From an uncultured Flavobacteriales bacterium (GTDB taxonomy: Bacteria > Bacteroidota > Bacteroidia > Flavobacteriales > Crocinitomicaceae), in assembly GCA_946480085.1 (NCBI GenBank), contig CAMLHZ010000012.1, forward strand, positions 53,882 to 117,881: DNA of 64,000 bases. The letters run 5' to 3'. Positions 18,143 to 26,976 of this stretch are shown here, piece after piece. The notes below the pieces were generated by a model that was not told where the DNA came from, made no database searches, and worked only from the letters and a program-made list of their open reading frames with translations. The position numbers were made by a program, and so were the translations under genes. Numbering within the stretch: the stretch's first letter is position 1; the number at the start of each line of letters is the position of its first letter.

Positions 18143-19435
18143 TTATTCACCAATGATCAGTTTCCCGTTTAATTGTCTTTCGTTGTTCTGAATAGATAAA
18201 ATGTATAAACCACTTTGCAGATGATCGATGTTAATCAGTGTCTTTCCGGTCGAAGAGCTTGTGGTTCGTTTTTGCACTTGTCCAAGTTGATCATAGAACG
18301 TGATCTCTGTATTTTGAAAAGATTCGGGAAGTTCGATCTCAACGAAATTATTCGCCGGATTTGGATACATTGTAAAAGCAAATTCCTGAGTCAATTCTGG
18401 AGTGGAAACCACTTGATTTGATTCGGATAATCCTATTTTGAAGTAGAAATTCGTTTCATCAACTCCAGTATACCACATTCTCCCAGTTCCATTGTCGTTG
18501 ATTACTGCTGGAAATGCTCCGTCGGTTCCCGTTGTCTCAAAGGATTGTGTTCCCATGCACAAAATGGGATTTATAGAAACGGGAGTAAACGGACCAAATG
18601 GAGTATTTCCGATCGCGTGGAAAATTCCCACTTTACTATTCGGACAAGCATTGTCGACACCATAAAAGAGCGAATATGTTCCATCTGCATCAAGCATTAC
18701 ATCCGGATGCTGAAGCCCCATTGTTCCCGTTGGATCCAGCAGACCTTGTTTGGTCCAGGAATGACCATTGTCAACAGAAATTGCTTTCAGCGAATAAAAT
18801 GCAGGCGCCCCACCATTCATACTGCATGATTGCGTGCACCATCCCACATAGATCATGAATAAAGTGTCATTCAATTCAACAATTGTAGGGTCTAGTATTC
18901 CATCTTGATCATACCAGTTTGGGGTTCTCGTCATAACGGGTGGACCAACTTTTGTATAAGTAGTTCCATTCGAAGATTCTGCCAGACCCAAATCGCCCCA
19001 TACCAAATAGTTGGAAGCATCCCTTACTGCCGGGTCGTATCCGGCGTAAAAGAGCGAATAACCAGCAGAAGTTTTAATTATTTCGGGTGTTTCCATGCTC
19101 TCATCCCAATCACCAACATAACCCGTCACCACCACACCATTTTGACTATTCGATAAAGTCGACCATGTAATTCCATCAGAAGATACTGCTTGTAAAAGTG
19201 CATTACCTTCTGCACTTCCGGCACTTGTTCCGCCGTCTCCTGAAACAATCATTACATAGTTTGAACCATCTTTTATTACAGTTGGATCTGAAGCAATGTT
19301 CCATGCTCCGGAAGAACTGTGGGAATACACCGGGTTAGCATTGTATTTTGTCCAGGTTGTCCAGGACGATTGGGCTACTGCCTGATTAGACATGAATAAA
19401 ATTAGCAGTACAAAGTTTAGATTTTTGAAAGTCAT
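18143..19435 (-). CDS. T9SS-secreted five-bladed-propeller glycosidase-like protein
   Basis: 430 residues with a signal peptide (LLILFMSNQAVAQ). Residues ~25-340 show the repeated pattern of GH43/GH32/GH130-type propellers: WNIASDPTVIKDGSNYVM, WDESMETPEIIKTSAGYSLFYAG, DGILDPTIVELNDTLFMIYVG, LQHPDVMLDADGTYSLFYG. Acidic residues sit at the start of each blade, as in the catalytic triads of these families. The last ~75 residues from MYPNPANNFVEIELP form a T9SS type A sorting domain (ITFYDQLGQVQKR, GLYILSI). A secreted glycan-active enzyme is likely; substrate and exact family are not determinable by eye. No SusCD pair is nearby. Confidence 0.78.
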   Translation of the reverse strand: MTFKNLNFVLLILFMSNQAVAQSSWTTWTKYNANPVYSHSSSGAWNIASDPTVIKDGSNYVMIVSGDGGTSAGSAEGNALLQAVSSDGITWSTLSNSQNGVVVTGYVGDWDESMETPEIIKTSAGYSLFYAGYDPAVRDASNYLVWGDLGLAESSNGTTYTKVGPPVMTRTPNWYDQDGILDPTIVELNDTLFMIYVGWCTQSCSMNGGAPAFYSLKAISVDNGHSWTKQGLLDPTGTMGLQHPDVMLDADGTYSLFYGVDNACPNSKVGIFHAIGNTPFGPFTPVSINPILCMGTQSFETTGTDGAFPAVINDNGTGRMWYTGVDETNFYFKIGLSESNQVVSTPELTQEFAFTMYPNPANNFVEIELPESFQNTEITFYDQLGQVQKRTTSSSTGKTLINIDHLQSGLYILSIQNNERQLNGKLIIGE

Positions 19436-19443
19436 ACGTAAAA

Positions 19444-20094
19444 TTATAAAGGTCCAACAGCATAACGCACTGTGACGGCATATTTAGTTTTAGAAATCTT
19501 CTCAATACGATCTAATGATACGTATGTTCCTATTTCGCTGTCGTTAATCGGATGTTGAACACCAAGTTCAGGAGATTCTGATTCCAAATAGAATTTTTCC
19601 AAAACAGCATAGCTTTTATCGATCATAACAGGTGCATCAACATTTTTCTCTATGCTCTTCATTAATTGAACTGCGGCATCACACCAATAAACCAAATCAG
19701 TAGTGTCACCTTTAAAACGAGTGGTGGTAAACGTAAATTCCAGTACATAATACTCGCAGCCTGCGTTCGTTATTTCCAGAATATCACCGTTTTTCAAAGT
19801 CGCTTTTTCATGACCCACATGTGTTGAAGTAGTTGTGCTGTCAACGCGGAATGAATGGCTTTTAAATGCTCCTTTTTTGCAAATAGCTTCAGGTTCACTT
19901 CGCACACAATCTTCCCATTGCCATTCTCCTGAGGTATCTCGCTTTACTTTTGATTTTTGATTACCGGAAGATGCACTTCCCTTTTGTTCAGTTGGGTCCG
20001 TAGAATTGACCATTGATTTGTCCTCCTTTTTTACGTTTGAAGAACAAGAACTGAAAAGGTAAAGAATGAAACTGATTGAAAGAATAAACCTCAT
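19444..20094 (-). CDS. Lipoprotein of unknown function
   Basis: 216 residues. The signal ILSISFILYLFSSCSSN gives a lipobox Cys near residue 17. A low-complexity charged linker (KKEDKSMVNSTDPTEQKGSA) precedes a globular part with four further cysteines (CVRSEPEAICKKG, NAGCEYYVLEF, YWCDAAVQ). No family is recognised. It lies 8 bases upstream of the propeller gene, so the two are probably one transcript. Confidence 0.65.
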   Translation of the reverse strand: MRFILSISFILYLFSSCSSNVKKEDKSMVNSTDPTEQKGSASSGNQKSKVKRDTSGEWQWEDCVRSEPEAICKKGAFKSHSFRVDSTTTSTHVGHEKATLKNGDILEITNAGCEYYVLEFTFTTTRFKGDTTDLVYWCDAAVQLMKSIEKNVDAPVMIDKSYAVLEKFYLESESPELGVQHPINDSEIGTYVSLDRIEKISKTKYAVTVRYAVGPL

Positions 20095-20223
20095 GACACT
20101 GTTTTGAACAGTAAAGTACGATTTTTTAATAGTTTGTTGTGAGTAACTGGTCGAATTTTCCTTCGTTGATTTTCAACATCTTTGTAACTTAGCGACCACT
20201 TAGGATTATTTGTAAAAGCCCAC

Positions 20224-21387
20224 ATGAAGCCTATTTTTGTCTTGCTCATACTTTTTTGTGTGATGTCGCCACGACTTCATGCGCAAGAGCCTGTGCCTAC
20301 AGATACACTTCGTAAAGTGGATTCCTTAGTAGTTGTAACTCCAAAGCTGGTTGAAGATTCGCTCGATTTGAAGTACTACGTTGTTGAAGACACGAGTAAG
20401 TATACCTTCGATATGATCATGGAGGATGTCTCTTTTTTTGAAACCAATTGGCCACAATATGTGAAAACCAACACCATTGGATTTTCTGAATTTGGTTTAC
20501 CGCTTAAAGGTTTTACGATCTCAAAAAATAACAATCCAAAACCATTGGTATTCTTTGTAGGGAATATTCATGCACGCGAAGATTTCAGCTCAAAGATGGT
20601 GATGAAAACGGCCAATGTGATTCTTCTTTCGTTAAGTGGAAAAAGTACTATCTACAAGGATATCTCATCTATTTTGGATTCTGTTGATCTCTACCTGCTT
20701 CCAGTTGCAAATCCGGATGGATTGAAAATTGCGCACAATGATTTCAAAGGGATTGAAGAGCAGACGAAAATGTGGTTTAATTTCATTCATATTGATGAAA
20801 CCATATACGAATGGAAGGCGAATGGAAAAGGAATAGATCTCAATTCTTCTTTCGACGATAATCACTGGACGGTGAAAAAAGCAGGTAATTATCATGCGGA
20901 TCGAGCCAGTGAAGGGTTCAAAGGAAATTATCCTGCCGAGCCAATAGAAACCCAATTACTTCAGGCATTCATTCAGAAATACAAACCAATCTGTACGCTC
21001 TCATTCCACACCAAAGGAAATATCCTTTATTGGGCAGACAATCAAACACATCCTTTCTTTAATGATGTAGATACAAAGATGACCACTGAAGCTCAAAAAG
21101 TATCGGGATTCACCATGGGGAAAATTGGAACGAAACCTGCTGATTTTGGATGTGGTTTGGAAAATTACGTTCGATCAAAAAGTGGTTCTATCGGTGTTTG
21201 TGTTGAACTCTCTTGCGGTGGTGGTGGTAAAAAACAGCACGCAGATTCGCTTTTCAATACCTTGGTTTGGGATAAAGCATATCAAATACCATTTTCTTAT
21301 TTGAGAACTTCAGCGTTCTATAGTAATGAGTTGATTGCTATTCAACAGTTGTTCTACGCTAGAAAAGAAGAACTAAATAAACCATAA
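20224..21387 (+). CDS. M14-family zinc peptidase
   Basis: 387 residues with a signal peptide (VLLILFCVMSPRLHAQ). The zinc ligands are visible: His116 and Glu119 in NIHARED, and His262 in LSFHTKGN; the catalytic Glu is Glu328 in CVELSCGG. In carboxypeptidase A-type enzymes the motif DxNRN carries the Arg that holds the substrate's terminal carboxylate; here it reads DLNSSF (205-210), so that Arg is missing. This favours the M14C-like group, gamma-D-glutamyl-diamino-acid peptidases acting on peptidoglycan stems, rather than a true carboxypeptidase; that is inference. Single gene with a strong terminator. Confidence 0.85.
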   Translation: MKPIFVLLILFCVMSPRLHAQEPVPTDTLRKVDSLVVVTPKLVEDSLDLKYYVVEDTSKYTFDMIMEDVSFFETNWPQYVKTNTIGFSEFGLPLKGFTISKNNNPKPLVFFVGNIHAREDFSSKMVMKTANVILLSLSGKSTIYKDISSILDSVDLYLLPVANPDGLKIAHNDFKGIEEQTKMWFNFIHIDETIYEWKANGKGIDLNSSFDDNHWTVKKAGNYHADRASEGFKGNYPAEPIETQLLQAFIQKYKPICTLSFHTKGNILYWADNQTHPFFNDVDTKMTTEAQKVSGFTMGKIGTKPADFGCGLENYVRSKSGSIGVCVELSCGGGGKKQHADSLFNTLVWDKAYQIPFSYLRTSAFYSNELIAIQQLFYARKEELNKP

Positions 21388-21418
21388 AAAAACCGAAAGC
21401 ACTTGCCTTCGGTTTTTT
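21387..21418 (+). terminator. Terminator after the M14 peptidase
   Basis: AAAAAACCGAA / TTCGGTTTTTT with a 10-base loop, directly after the stop. It is symmetric, so it can also serve the convergent gene. Confidence 0.85.
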
Positions 21419-21450
21419 TATTTCGTTTTTATCTGTTATTCCGCTGCGCT

Positions 21451-21507
21451 ATCTCGGCTACGCTCGATGACCGAGCGGAGTCTTAAAGGTAGTCGAGCGG
21501 AGTCGAG
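21451..21507. repeat. Intergenic repeat of the ATCGAGCGTAG family
   Basis: Bases 21451-21473, read on the minus strand, match 34218-34240 on the plus strand at 22 of 23 positions. A shorter related unit, TCGAGCGGAGTCGAGA, follows at about 21492-21507. The repeat lies in the gap between two convergent genes. Confidence 0.75.
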
Positions 21508-21508
21508 A

Positions 21509-22156
21509 CTATCCTCTTCTTCTTTCCAAAAGCAGCATCATCATTAGCGACAAGATGGTTGCTTGCTCTTCGTCGTTTGCGATATCACCCACTTTCTCAG
21601 CTGAGAATTTACGTCCTACCATTGATTTGTCTTTCTTCAATTTGAAGACAACAGTTCCATCTTCTTTTTTAACCGAATAGCTTGGGTTAAACATCAAGCC
21701 CGTGAACAAACTGATAATCGGAAGCTCTCCGATAATAGCATCAAAAACTTTTGTCCAACCGTTGTCTTCTTGAATCAAGAACAGGTAATTGTCATTTTCA
21801 TCAAAAATTTCGTAACGCGCTTTCCAGATAGAAGCCATTCCTTTACGTGCAACACGACCTAATTTATTTCCGTTTGCATCAGTGAAAAGATAAGAAGCAG
21901 AAAAATCGATCCACTTGTTTGCTTTAATCGTGTAACATAGTTCTGATTTTGATTCATTGCTGAAAACTTGAATCTCATCTACGAACTTGAACATTTTTTG
22001 ACGCACATAATTTACAGTAGATCCATTCGCATCCTTCATAACGAAGTCGTTTGCCAATGTTCCGATTTTGAAAGTAAACTTTAGCGGATATGCAAAGTTT
22101 CTAGTAGCGATGTCTTGTGTTTGAAACGTAGTTTCGTTGTCTAGTAGTTCACTCAT
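21509..22156 (-). CDS. LURP-one/tubby-like (scramblase-superfamily) protein
   Basis: 215 residues, no signal peptide. The run of paired strands (FKIGTLANDFVMKDANGSTVNYVRQKMF, LGRVARKGMASIWKARYEIFDENDN, YSVKKEDGTVVFKLKKDKS) with a closing hydrophobic C-terminal helix (LSLMMMLLLERRR) is the pattern of the LURP-one-related/tubby C-terminal fold, a 12-strand barrel around a central helix. Bacterial members are intracellular with poorly known roles, possibly lipid or membrane binding. It follows the DUF1801 gene by 10 bases. Confidence 0.72.
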   Translation of the reverse strand: MSELLDNETTFQTQDIATRNFAYPLKFTFKIGTLANDFVMKDANGSTVNYVRQKMFKFVDEIQVFSNESKSELCYTIKANKWIDFSASYLFTDANGNKLGRVARKGMASIWKARYEIFDENDNYLFLIQEDNGWTKVFDAIIGELPIISLFTGLMFNPSYSVKKEDGTVVFKLKKDKSMVGRKFSAEKVGDIANDEEQATILSLMMMLLLERRRG

Positions 22157-22166
22157 TGTGATGTAT

Positions 22167-22631
22167 TTATTTAGTTGTTCTTTTTAATGCGCTTTCGTAC
22201 CTGTCAATCCACTGATCAACAGTCATTTTTGCACTCAATTCACCAATTAGATCAAACGGAATCTGATCTGGCTTTTTGAATCGAATACAGCTTTTTCCCA
22301 TATCTAATTTCGTCTTTACACGTTTCGCATATTCGGTGGTAAACCATTCCAATAGTTCGGGACTGGAATAAACACCCATGTGATAAACGGCAATGAAATT
22401 TTTCTGGGAAGCAATTGCCAGAAAGGGTAAGGGATCTTTTGGATTACAATGATATCCGGCCGGATAAATACTGTGTGGAACATTGTAACTTATAAAGCCT
22501 TGACTCACGCTTTCAGAAAAGCCGTCAGGCAAGTTCTCCGTAATTGCATCGCGCAATTGGTGCAGTGCATCTCGTCTGTCTTCCGGACAATTCTCAATGT
22601 AGTCTCTAACCGTATTTCCTTCTACTCTCAT
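22167..22631 (-). CDS. DUF1801 domain protein
   Basis: 154 residues from ATG 22631 (MRVEGNTVRDYIENCP), which fits the usual family N-terminus; an in-frame ATG at 22661 would add 10 residues. The order YIENCPEDRRDALHQLRDAI, a central hydrophobic strand pair (FLAIASQKNFIAVYHMGVY) and KSCIRFKKPDQIPFDLIGEL is characteristic of DUF1801 (YdhG-like) proteins. The family is small, cytosolic and without an assigned activity. It precedes the LURP-one-like gene by 10 bases. Confidence 0.82.
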   Translation of the reverse strand: MRVEGNTVRDYIENCPEDRRDALHQLRDAITENLPDGFSESVSQGFISYNVPHSIYPAGYHCNPKDPLPFLAIASQKNFIAVYHMGVYSSPELLEWFTTEYAKRVKTKLDMGKSCIRFKKPDQIPFDLIGELSAKMTVDQWIDRYESALKRTTK

Positions 22632-22690
22632 AATATGGGTAGTGAATATACAAAATTTCAAGAAATACGCTACAAATAGAATTGAACTAT

Positions 22691-23335
22691 CTAATATTCT
22701 ATGACTGCCGGATTACTCGCATTATTGTTATTGGGAACGGTAACGGAATATGAAGTACTTGTTCCATTTCGTTTTACAGTATAATCTATAATTACTGGCC
22801 CTTCATAGATGTAGTTATTGCCACTTTTTGAACCACATCCCTTTTTTAACTCATTGTAATAAAGATAATCGTCATAGTAATAACGCTTCATGGAGTAAAT
22901 TAATGAATCTGTTGGTCCACCGCAGTTTACATTTACGAACTTGTAGTAAAAAGTTCGTTTGTCGATCATGTGGAGATTAACTGAGGTTTTTCCGTTGATG
23001 TTGATATCTTTAAAGTTGGTTTTGTCAGAGTAAGTAGCTCCATCATTTGTTGTCCATCCCACGGGATAAAGAACACCCGCATCTTCATAAGTAAGCACAA
23101 GATTCCTTTTTCGTAGGGTGTTTTTAGCAATGAAGAAGTAGCCATCACTATCTGTTCGAACCGACTCTATACTGTATTTTTTGCCTGACTTTTCTTGATA
23201 AAGTTTGATGCCGCAATTTATTCCTTGTCCAGTTACAGGGTTCAGAACTCTTCCTGTAATATAAATCTGTTTACTCTCATTTGAACAACTTGTGAGCAAT
23301 AAGAAAATGAAAGCTAAGAACGATAAGTATTTCAT
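22691..23335 (-). CDS. Lipoprotein with carboxypeptidase-regulatory-like domain
   Basis: 214 residues. The signal LAFIFLLLTSCSNES gives lipobox Cys17. Residues ~25-110 form a CarboxypepD_reg-like sandwich (YITGRVLNPVTGQGINCGIKL, VRTDSDGYFFIAKN), a module common in Bacteroidota surface proteins. The C-terminal part contains CGG and KGCG motifs and ends in strands; nothing specific is recognised. Envelope location is well supported, function unknown. Confidence 0.68.
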   Translation of the reverse strand: MKYLSFLAFIFLLLTSCSNESKQIYITGRVLNPVTGQGINCGIKLYQEKSGKKYSIESVRTDSDGYFFIAKNTLRKRNLVLTYEDAGVLYPVGWTTNDGATYSDKTNFKDININGKTSVNLHMIDKRTFYYKFVNVNCGGPTDSLIYSMKRYYYDDYLYYNELKKGCGSKSGNNYIYEGPVIIDYTVKRNGTSTSYSVTVPNNNNASNPAVIEY

Positions 23336-23365
23336 GTTGATAAGGTTGCAGGCTAATTTACGGGT

Positions 23366-23992
23366 TTATGTATTCACTTTCACATACACAACCGCTTTGG
23401 TATCAAAGAACTCCTCTTCGAAAATTTCCTTCAAGGGATGGATGATAAACGGATGTTTGATGGTTGCGAATTCTTCGGTTAAATCACCACCCTTTAAATA
23501 AAGAATTCCGTTGTTTAACGGATTGATATCACGTTTCAGGAATTTACCTTTTGTCCAGGGCATAAACTGCGGCATTGCGGTAACCGCCCGGCTCACAATA
23601 AAGTCGAACTGTTCCTTGATGTCTTCAGCTCGTGCATGTGTGGCGCGAACGTTGGTTAATCCAAGTTCATTTTCTACTTCCTTTACCACTTTTATTTTCT
23701 TTCCAATAGAATCCACTAAATGGAATTGAACGTTTGGAAAAAGAATAGCTAATGGAATTCCCGGAAAACCGCCACCAGTTCCAATGTCCAGTACAGTTGA
23801 TTCATCAGCAAACTCCATAATCTTTGCTATTCCAAGAGAATGTAGTACGTGACGTTCATAGAAGTCATCCGTATCCTTTCTGGAAATCACATTGATCTGC
23901 GCATTCCAATGGCCATACAATTCTTGTAATCGACCAAATTTTTCTTTCTGGTCATTTGTAAGATTTGGGAAATATTTGAGGATTAACTCCAT
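23366..23992 (-). CDS. rsmG: 16S rRNA (guanine-N7)-methyltransferase RsmG
   Basis: 208 residues, the normal length. The N-terminal INVISRKDTDDFYERHVLHSL and the SAM-binding loop VLDIGTGGGFPGIPLAI are diagnostic of RsmG (GidB), which methylates G527 of 16S rRNA at N7, the change whose loss gives low-level streptomycin resistance. VSRAVTAMPQFMPW is the conserved region after the SAM domain. It lies downstream of purL on the same strand, separated by a strong hairpin at 24018-24061, so it probably has its own transcript. Confidence 0.94.
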   Translation of the reverse strand: MELILKYFPNLTNDQKEKFGRLQELYGHWNAQINVISRKDTDDFYERHVLHSLGIAKIMEFADESTVLDIGTGGGFPGIPLAILFPNVQFHLVDSIGKKIKVVKEVENELGLTNVRATHARAEDIKEQFDFIVSRAVTAMPQFMPWTKGKFLKRDINPLNNGILYLKGGDLTEEFATIKHPFIIHPLKEIFEEEFFDTKAVVYVKVNT

Positions 23993-23995
23993 CTT

Positions 23996-24091
23996 AATTA
24001 TGAATTGGCTAATTATAAATTATCAAGGGGCTTCGATTAATACCTTAGCCCCTTGATAATTAATTTATTTATAATTGATAATTCAAATTAT
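23996..24091. repeat. Large AT-rich imperfect palindrome (TGATAATT family)
   Basis: Variants of TTATAAATTATC and TGATAATTCAAATTA flank the 15-bp perfect stem of the purL terminator, making an almost 100-base imperfect palindrome. Words of the same kind recur at 55305-55390. Confidence 0.65.
24018..24061 (-). terminator. Terminator after purL
   Basis: A perfect 15-bp stem (AATTATCAAGGGGCT / AGCCCCTTGATAATT) with a 14-base loop, 27 bases after the purL stop on the minus strand. Confidence 0.75.
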
Positions 24092-26331
24092 CCTTCAATT
24101 AATTTTCCTAAAGCATTATCAAAGATCTCTTTCGCTTCTGAAATAAATCCGAAATGCTCATCGTCAACCATCATTTTACCTTTAGTAACGTGACCAAGAA
24201 GTGTGTAGCTTACACCGCTTCCCATCATAAATTCGATGAACTCTTCTTCTGTTTCTTCAGGAACTGTGATTACAATTCTACTTTGTGCTTCACCGAATAG
24301 GAAGGCATCTTCACGAACTTCAGAATCTGTAACAATGTCGAATCCTAATCCGCGTGGCATTGACATTTCAACAAGTGTAACAAACAAACCACCATCAGAA
24401 CAGTCATGAGCAGAGTTTATCAATTCCATTCCGATCAATCCTTTCACAGCCTCTTGTAGAGTGTATTCTTTGTCCAAGTCGAAGTGAGGAGCTGGAGAAG
24501 CATCAATTTTATGGTATTTCGCCAAGTATTCAGATGAAGCGATATCGTTTACTGTGTCTCCAAGAATGAAGATCAAATCTCCTTTTTGCTTGAAATCAAG
24601 TGACATAATTTTAGACTTGTCTTCAACAACACCGATCATTCCAATCGTTGGAGTAGGGAATACAGGAATTTCCTTCCCACCAATAACACTTTGGTTGTAG
24701 AACGAAACGTTTCCACCAGTTACAGGTGTTTCAAACTTCAAACATGCTTTCGACATTCCTTTGATGGCTCCAACAAACTGCCAGTAAGATTCTGGGTTGT
24801 ATGGATTTCCAAAATTCAAACAGTTAGTGATCGCACTTGGAATACCTCCTGAAACTACGATGTTACGCGCTGCTTCTGAAACCGCGATTGCAGTTCCAAC
24901 TTCAGGATCTGCATTCACATAACGAGAATTACAGTCAACTGTCATTGCCAAAGCTTTCTCTGTTCCTTTCAGGTTCACAATTCCAGCGTCTGTCGGACGG
25001 TTTGTAGTCATTGTTTTAGTTCCTACCATTGAATCGTATTGCTCATAAACCCAACGCTTAGAAGCGATGTTTGGCTGACCAAGCAAGAAGAAACCAACTT
25101 CCTTCAAGTTTTCTGGCTGAGGAACATTGTCAATATTGAATTTTTTGTATTCCTGGTAGTAAGCTGGTTCAGAATACTCACGTTGGTTTTGTGGTGCGCC
25201 ACCTCCAAGTACCAATGATTCAGCCGGAACATCTCCAACCAATTCACCGTGCATGTAATAACGAACTCTTCCATCGTCAGTAACTGTTCCAATTTCTTCA
25301 GCGTGTAAATCCCACTTATCAAAAATGCTTTTTACAACAGCTTCCTGTCCTTTCTTGATCACAACAAGCATTCGCTCCTGAGATTCCGAAAGAAGAATTT
25401 CGTAAGGCAACATGTTTTCCTGACGAGTTGGAACGCGATCCAAATGGATTTCCATTCCAACACCACCACCAGCACTCATTTCACAAGTTGAACAAGTAAT
25501 TCCGGCAGCTCCCATGTCCTGCATACCAACAATTGCGTCTGTATTTGCCAATTCCATTGTTGCTTCAAGCAATAGTTTTTCCATGAATGGATCACCAACT
25601 TGAACTGAAGGTAAATCAGAAGCACTTTCTTCTGTAATATCTTTTGATGCGAATGCAGCACCGGCAATTCCGTCTTTACCTGTAGATGAACCTACAATGT
25701 AAACTGGGTTCCCCGGACCTTTAGCTTTCGCGGAGATCACTTTTTTAGTATCAATGATTCCCGCAGAGAATGCATTCACCAATGGGTTTTGGTTATACGA
25801 TTTGTCGAAGAAAACTTCACCTCCAACAATCGGAATACCGAAAGCGTTTCCGTAATCACCAATTCCTTTTACTACACCTTTTACCAACCATTTCGTACGC
25901 GCTTCCTCAATGTCTCCAAAACGAAGAGAGTTCAATTGCGCAACAGGACGAGCTCCCATCGTGAAAATATCACGATTGATTCCTCCAACTCCTGTTGCCG
26001 CACCTTGGTAAGGCTCTAATGCAGAAGGGTGATTGTGAGATTCAATTTTGAATACACATCCAATTCCGTCACCCAAATCAACAAGTCCAGCGTTTTCCTC
26101 GCCAGCTTTTACAAGCATGTGTGGACCATCTTTTGGTAATTGTTTTAACCAATAAATGGAGTTTTTATAAGAACAGTGCTCCGACCACATCACTGAATAA
26201 ACAGCTGTTTCTGTAAAGTTTGGCGTACGACCCAAAACTCCTTTGATCATTTCAAATTCATCTGCGCGTAATCCTAATTCTACCGCTTGTTCTAATGTTG
26301 CCTCTTGTTGAAGTGTGCTATTGCTACTCAT
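24088..26331 (-). CDS. purL: Phosphoribosylformylglycinamidine synthase, PurL small type
   Basis: 747 residues from ATG 26331 ([12 protein letters not shown]). The frame extends two codons further to a TTG, but the ATG is the better start. Conserved [10 protein letters not shown] (His52), [35 protein letters not shown] and [10 protein letters not shown] are present, so the ATP-grasp-like PurL core is complete. PurL uses ATP and ammonia from PurQ to turn FGAR into FGAM in purine synthesis; the short form needs separate PurS and PurQ, which are not in this window. A -7 promoter element lies 20 bases upstream. Confidence 0.96.
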   Translation of the reverse strand: MSSNSTLQQEATLEQAVELGLRADEFEMIKGVLGRTPNFTETAVYSVMWSEHCSYKNSIYWLKQLPKDGPHMLVKAGEENAGLVDLGDGIGCVFKIESHNHPSALEPYQGAATGVGGINRDIFTMGARPVAQLNSLRFGDIEEARTKWLVKGVVKGIGDYGNAFGIPIVGGEVFFDKSYNQNPLVNAFSAGIIDTKKVISAKAKGPGNPVYIVGSSTGKDGIAGAAFASKDITEESASDLPSVQVGDPFMEKLLLEATMELANTDAIVGMQDMGAAGITCSTCEMSAGGGVGMEIHLDRVPTRQENMLPYEILLSESQERMLVVIKKGQEAVVKSIFDKWDLHAEEIGTVTDDGRVRYYMHGELVGDVPAESLVLGGGAPQNQREYSEPAYYQEYKKFNIDNVPQPENLKEVGFFLLGQPNIASKRWVYEQYDSMVGTKTMTTNRPTDAGIVNLKGTEKALAMTVDCNSRYVNADPEVGTAIAVSEAARNIVVSGGIPSAITNCLNFGNPYNPESYWQFVGAIKGMSKACLKFETPVTGGNVSFYNQSVIGGKEIPVFPTPTIGMIGVVEDKSKIMSLDFKQKGDLIFILGDTVNDIASSEYLAKYHKIDASPAPHFDLDKEYTLQEAVKGLIGMELINSAHDCSDGGLFVTLVEMSMPRGLGFDIVTDSEVREDAFLFGEAQSRIVITVPEETEEEFIEFMMGSGVSYTLLGHVTKGKMMVDDEHFGFISEAKEIFDNALGKLIEG

Positions 26332-26350
26332 CTGCAAAAATTTGTTTCGG

Positions 26351-26358
26351 CAAAGTTA
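26351..26358 (-). promoter_or_regulatory. -7 promoter element of purL
   Basis: On the minus strand this is TAACTTTG, a perfect TAnnTTTG, implying a leader of roughly 15 bases. The -33 element is not evident. Confidence 0.55.
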
Positions 26359-26430
26359 ATCATTCCTCTTCATTTAGAAAGGAAGGATTTGTTGACAGTT
26401 TTCCACATAATAGTGACGAATGACTATTTA

Positions 26431-26502
26431 CTAATTACAAATGACCAATATTCATATTTAATCGCATTCGTAACTTGTAATTCGTCATTAGTAATTGGAA
26501 GT
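26431..26502. repeat. AT-rich palindromic repeat (CTAATTACAAATGACCA family), copy 1
   Basis: Bases 26431-26447 are identical over 17 bases to 43265-43281. On the right arm, GTAATTCGTCATTAGTAATTGG is an imperfect inverse of the left arm. The unit lies between the divergent purL and small exported-protein genes. Confidence 0.7.
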
Positions 26503-26511
26503 TCGTTTTCG

Positions 26512-26519
26512 TAACTTTG
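26512..26519 (+). promoter_or_regulatory. -7 promoter element
   Basis: TAACTTTG followed by CC fits TAnnTTTG. It lies 13 bases before the TTG start proposed for the following gene. Confidence 0.5.
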
Positions 26520-26532
26520 CCAGAAATAAAAG

Positions 26533-26922
26533 TTGTTGATTCGTAAAGCGCTCATATATTCTTTGTTGATTCTCTTTGTAACAAACGGGAAGGCGCTGGA
26601 ATTTACTAAAATCCCAAGTTTACTCGAGCACTATTCGCAACACAAAAATCAGAATGCCCAATTGAGTTTCGGGGACTTTATGTTCATGCATTATGTGGGT
26701 GATGATGCCAATGATCAGGACAATAGCTCAGATGAACAATTGCCTTTTAAAAGTACTTCTGAAAATTGCGGACTCAATTTGATTGGAATCTGGGTGCCGA
26801 ATGCTTCTATGAAAATGAATGAATTGGTTGAACTAAGATCCGAACGGGTTGTTGGTTTTTACGACCAAAATTATTTTCACAAACACCAAACCACTCTTTT
26901 TCGACCTCCTGTTTTAGTGTAG
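26533..26922 (+). CDS. Small exported protein, TTG start
   Basis: 129 residues. There is no in-frame ATG before the hydrophobic N-terminus, so the start is TTG at 26533 (or TTG at 26536); the -7 box just upstream supports this. A signal peptide (to ~GKALEF) is followed by KIPSLLEHYSQHKNQNAQLSFGDFMFMHY, an Asp/Asn-rich stretch with DDANDQDNSSDEQLPFK, and a closing FRPPVLV. I have seen this layout in small Bacteroidota periplasmic proteins, some next to metal-uptake receptors, but I cannot name a family. The acidic stretch could bind cations. Confidence 0.62.
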   Translation: MLIRKALIYSLLILFVTNGKALEFTKIPSLLEHYSQHKNQNAQLSFGDFMFMHYVGDDANDQDNSSDEQLPFKSTSENCGLNLIGIWVPNASMKMNELVELRSERVVGFYDQNYFHKHQTTLFRPPVLV

Positions 26923-26976
26923 AATGATGAAATGTTGTTGTGAGACAACTCAATTATTTACACAAAGAACTTAGAA

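Noticed and set aside
18143..19435. Polysaccharide utilisation locus around the glycosidase-like gene
   Set aside because: No SusC/SusD pair or further glycoside hydrolases are adjacent.
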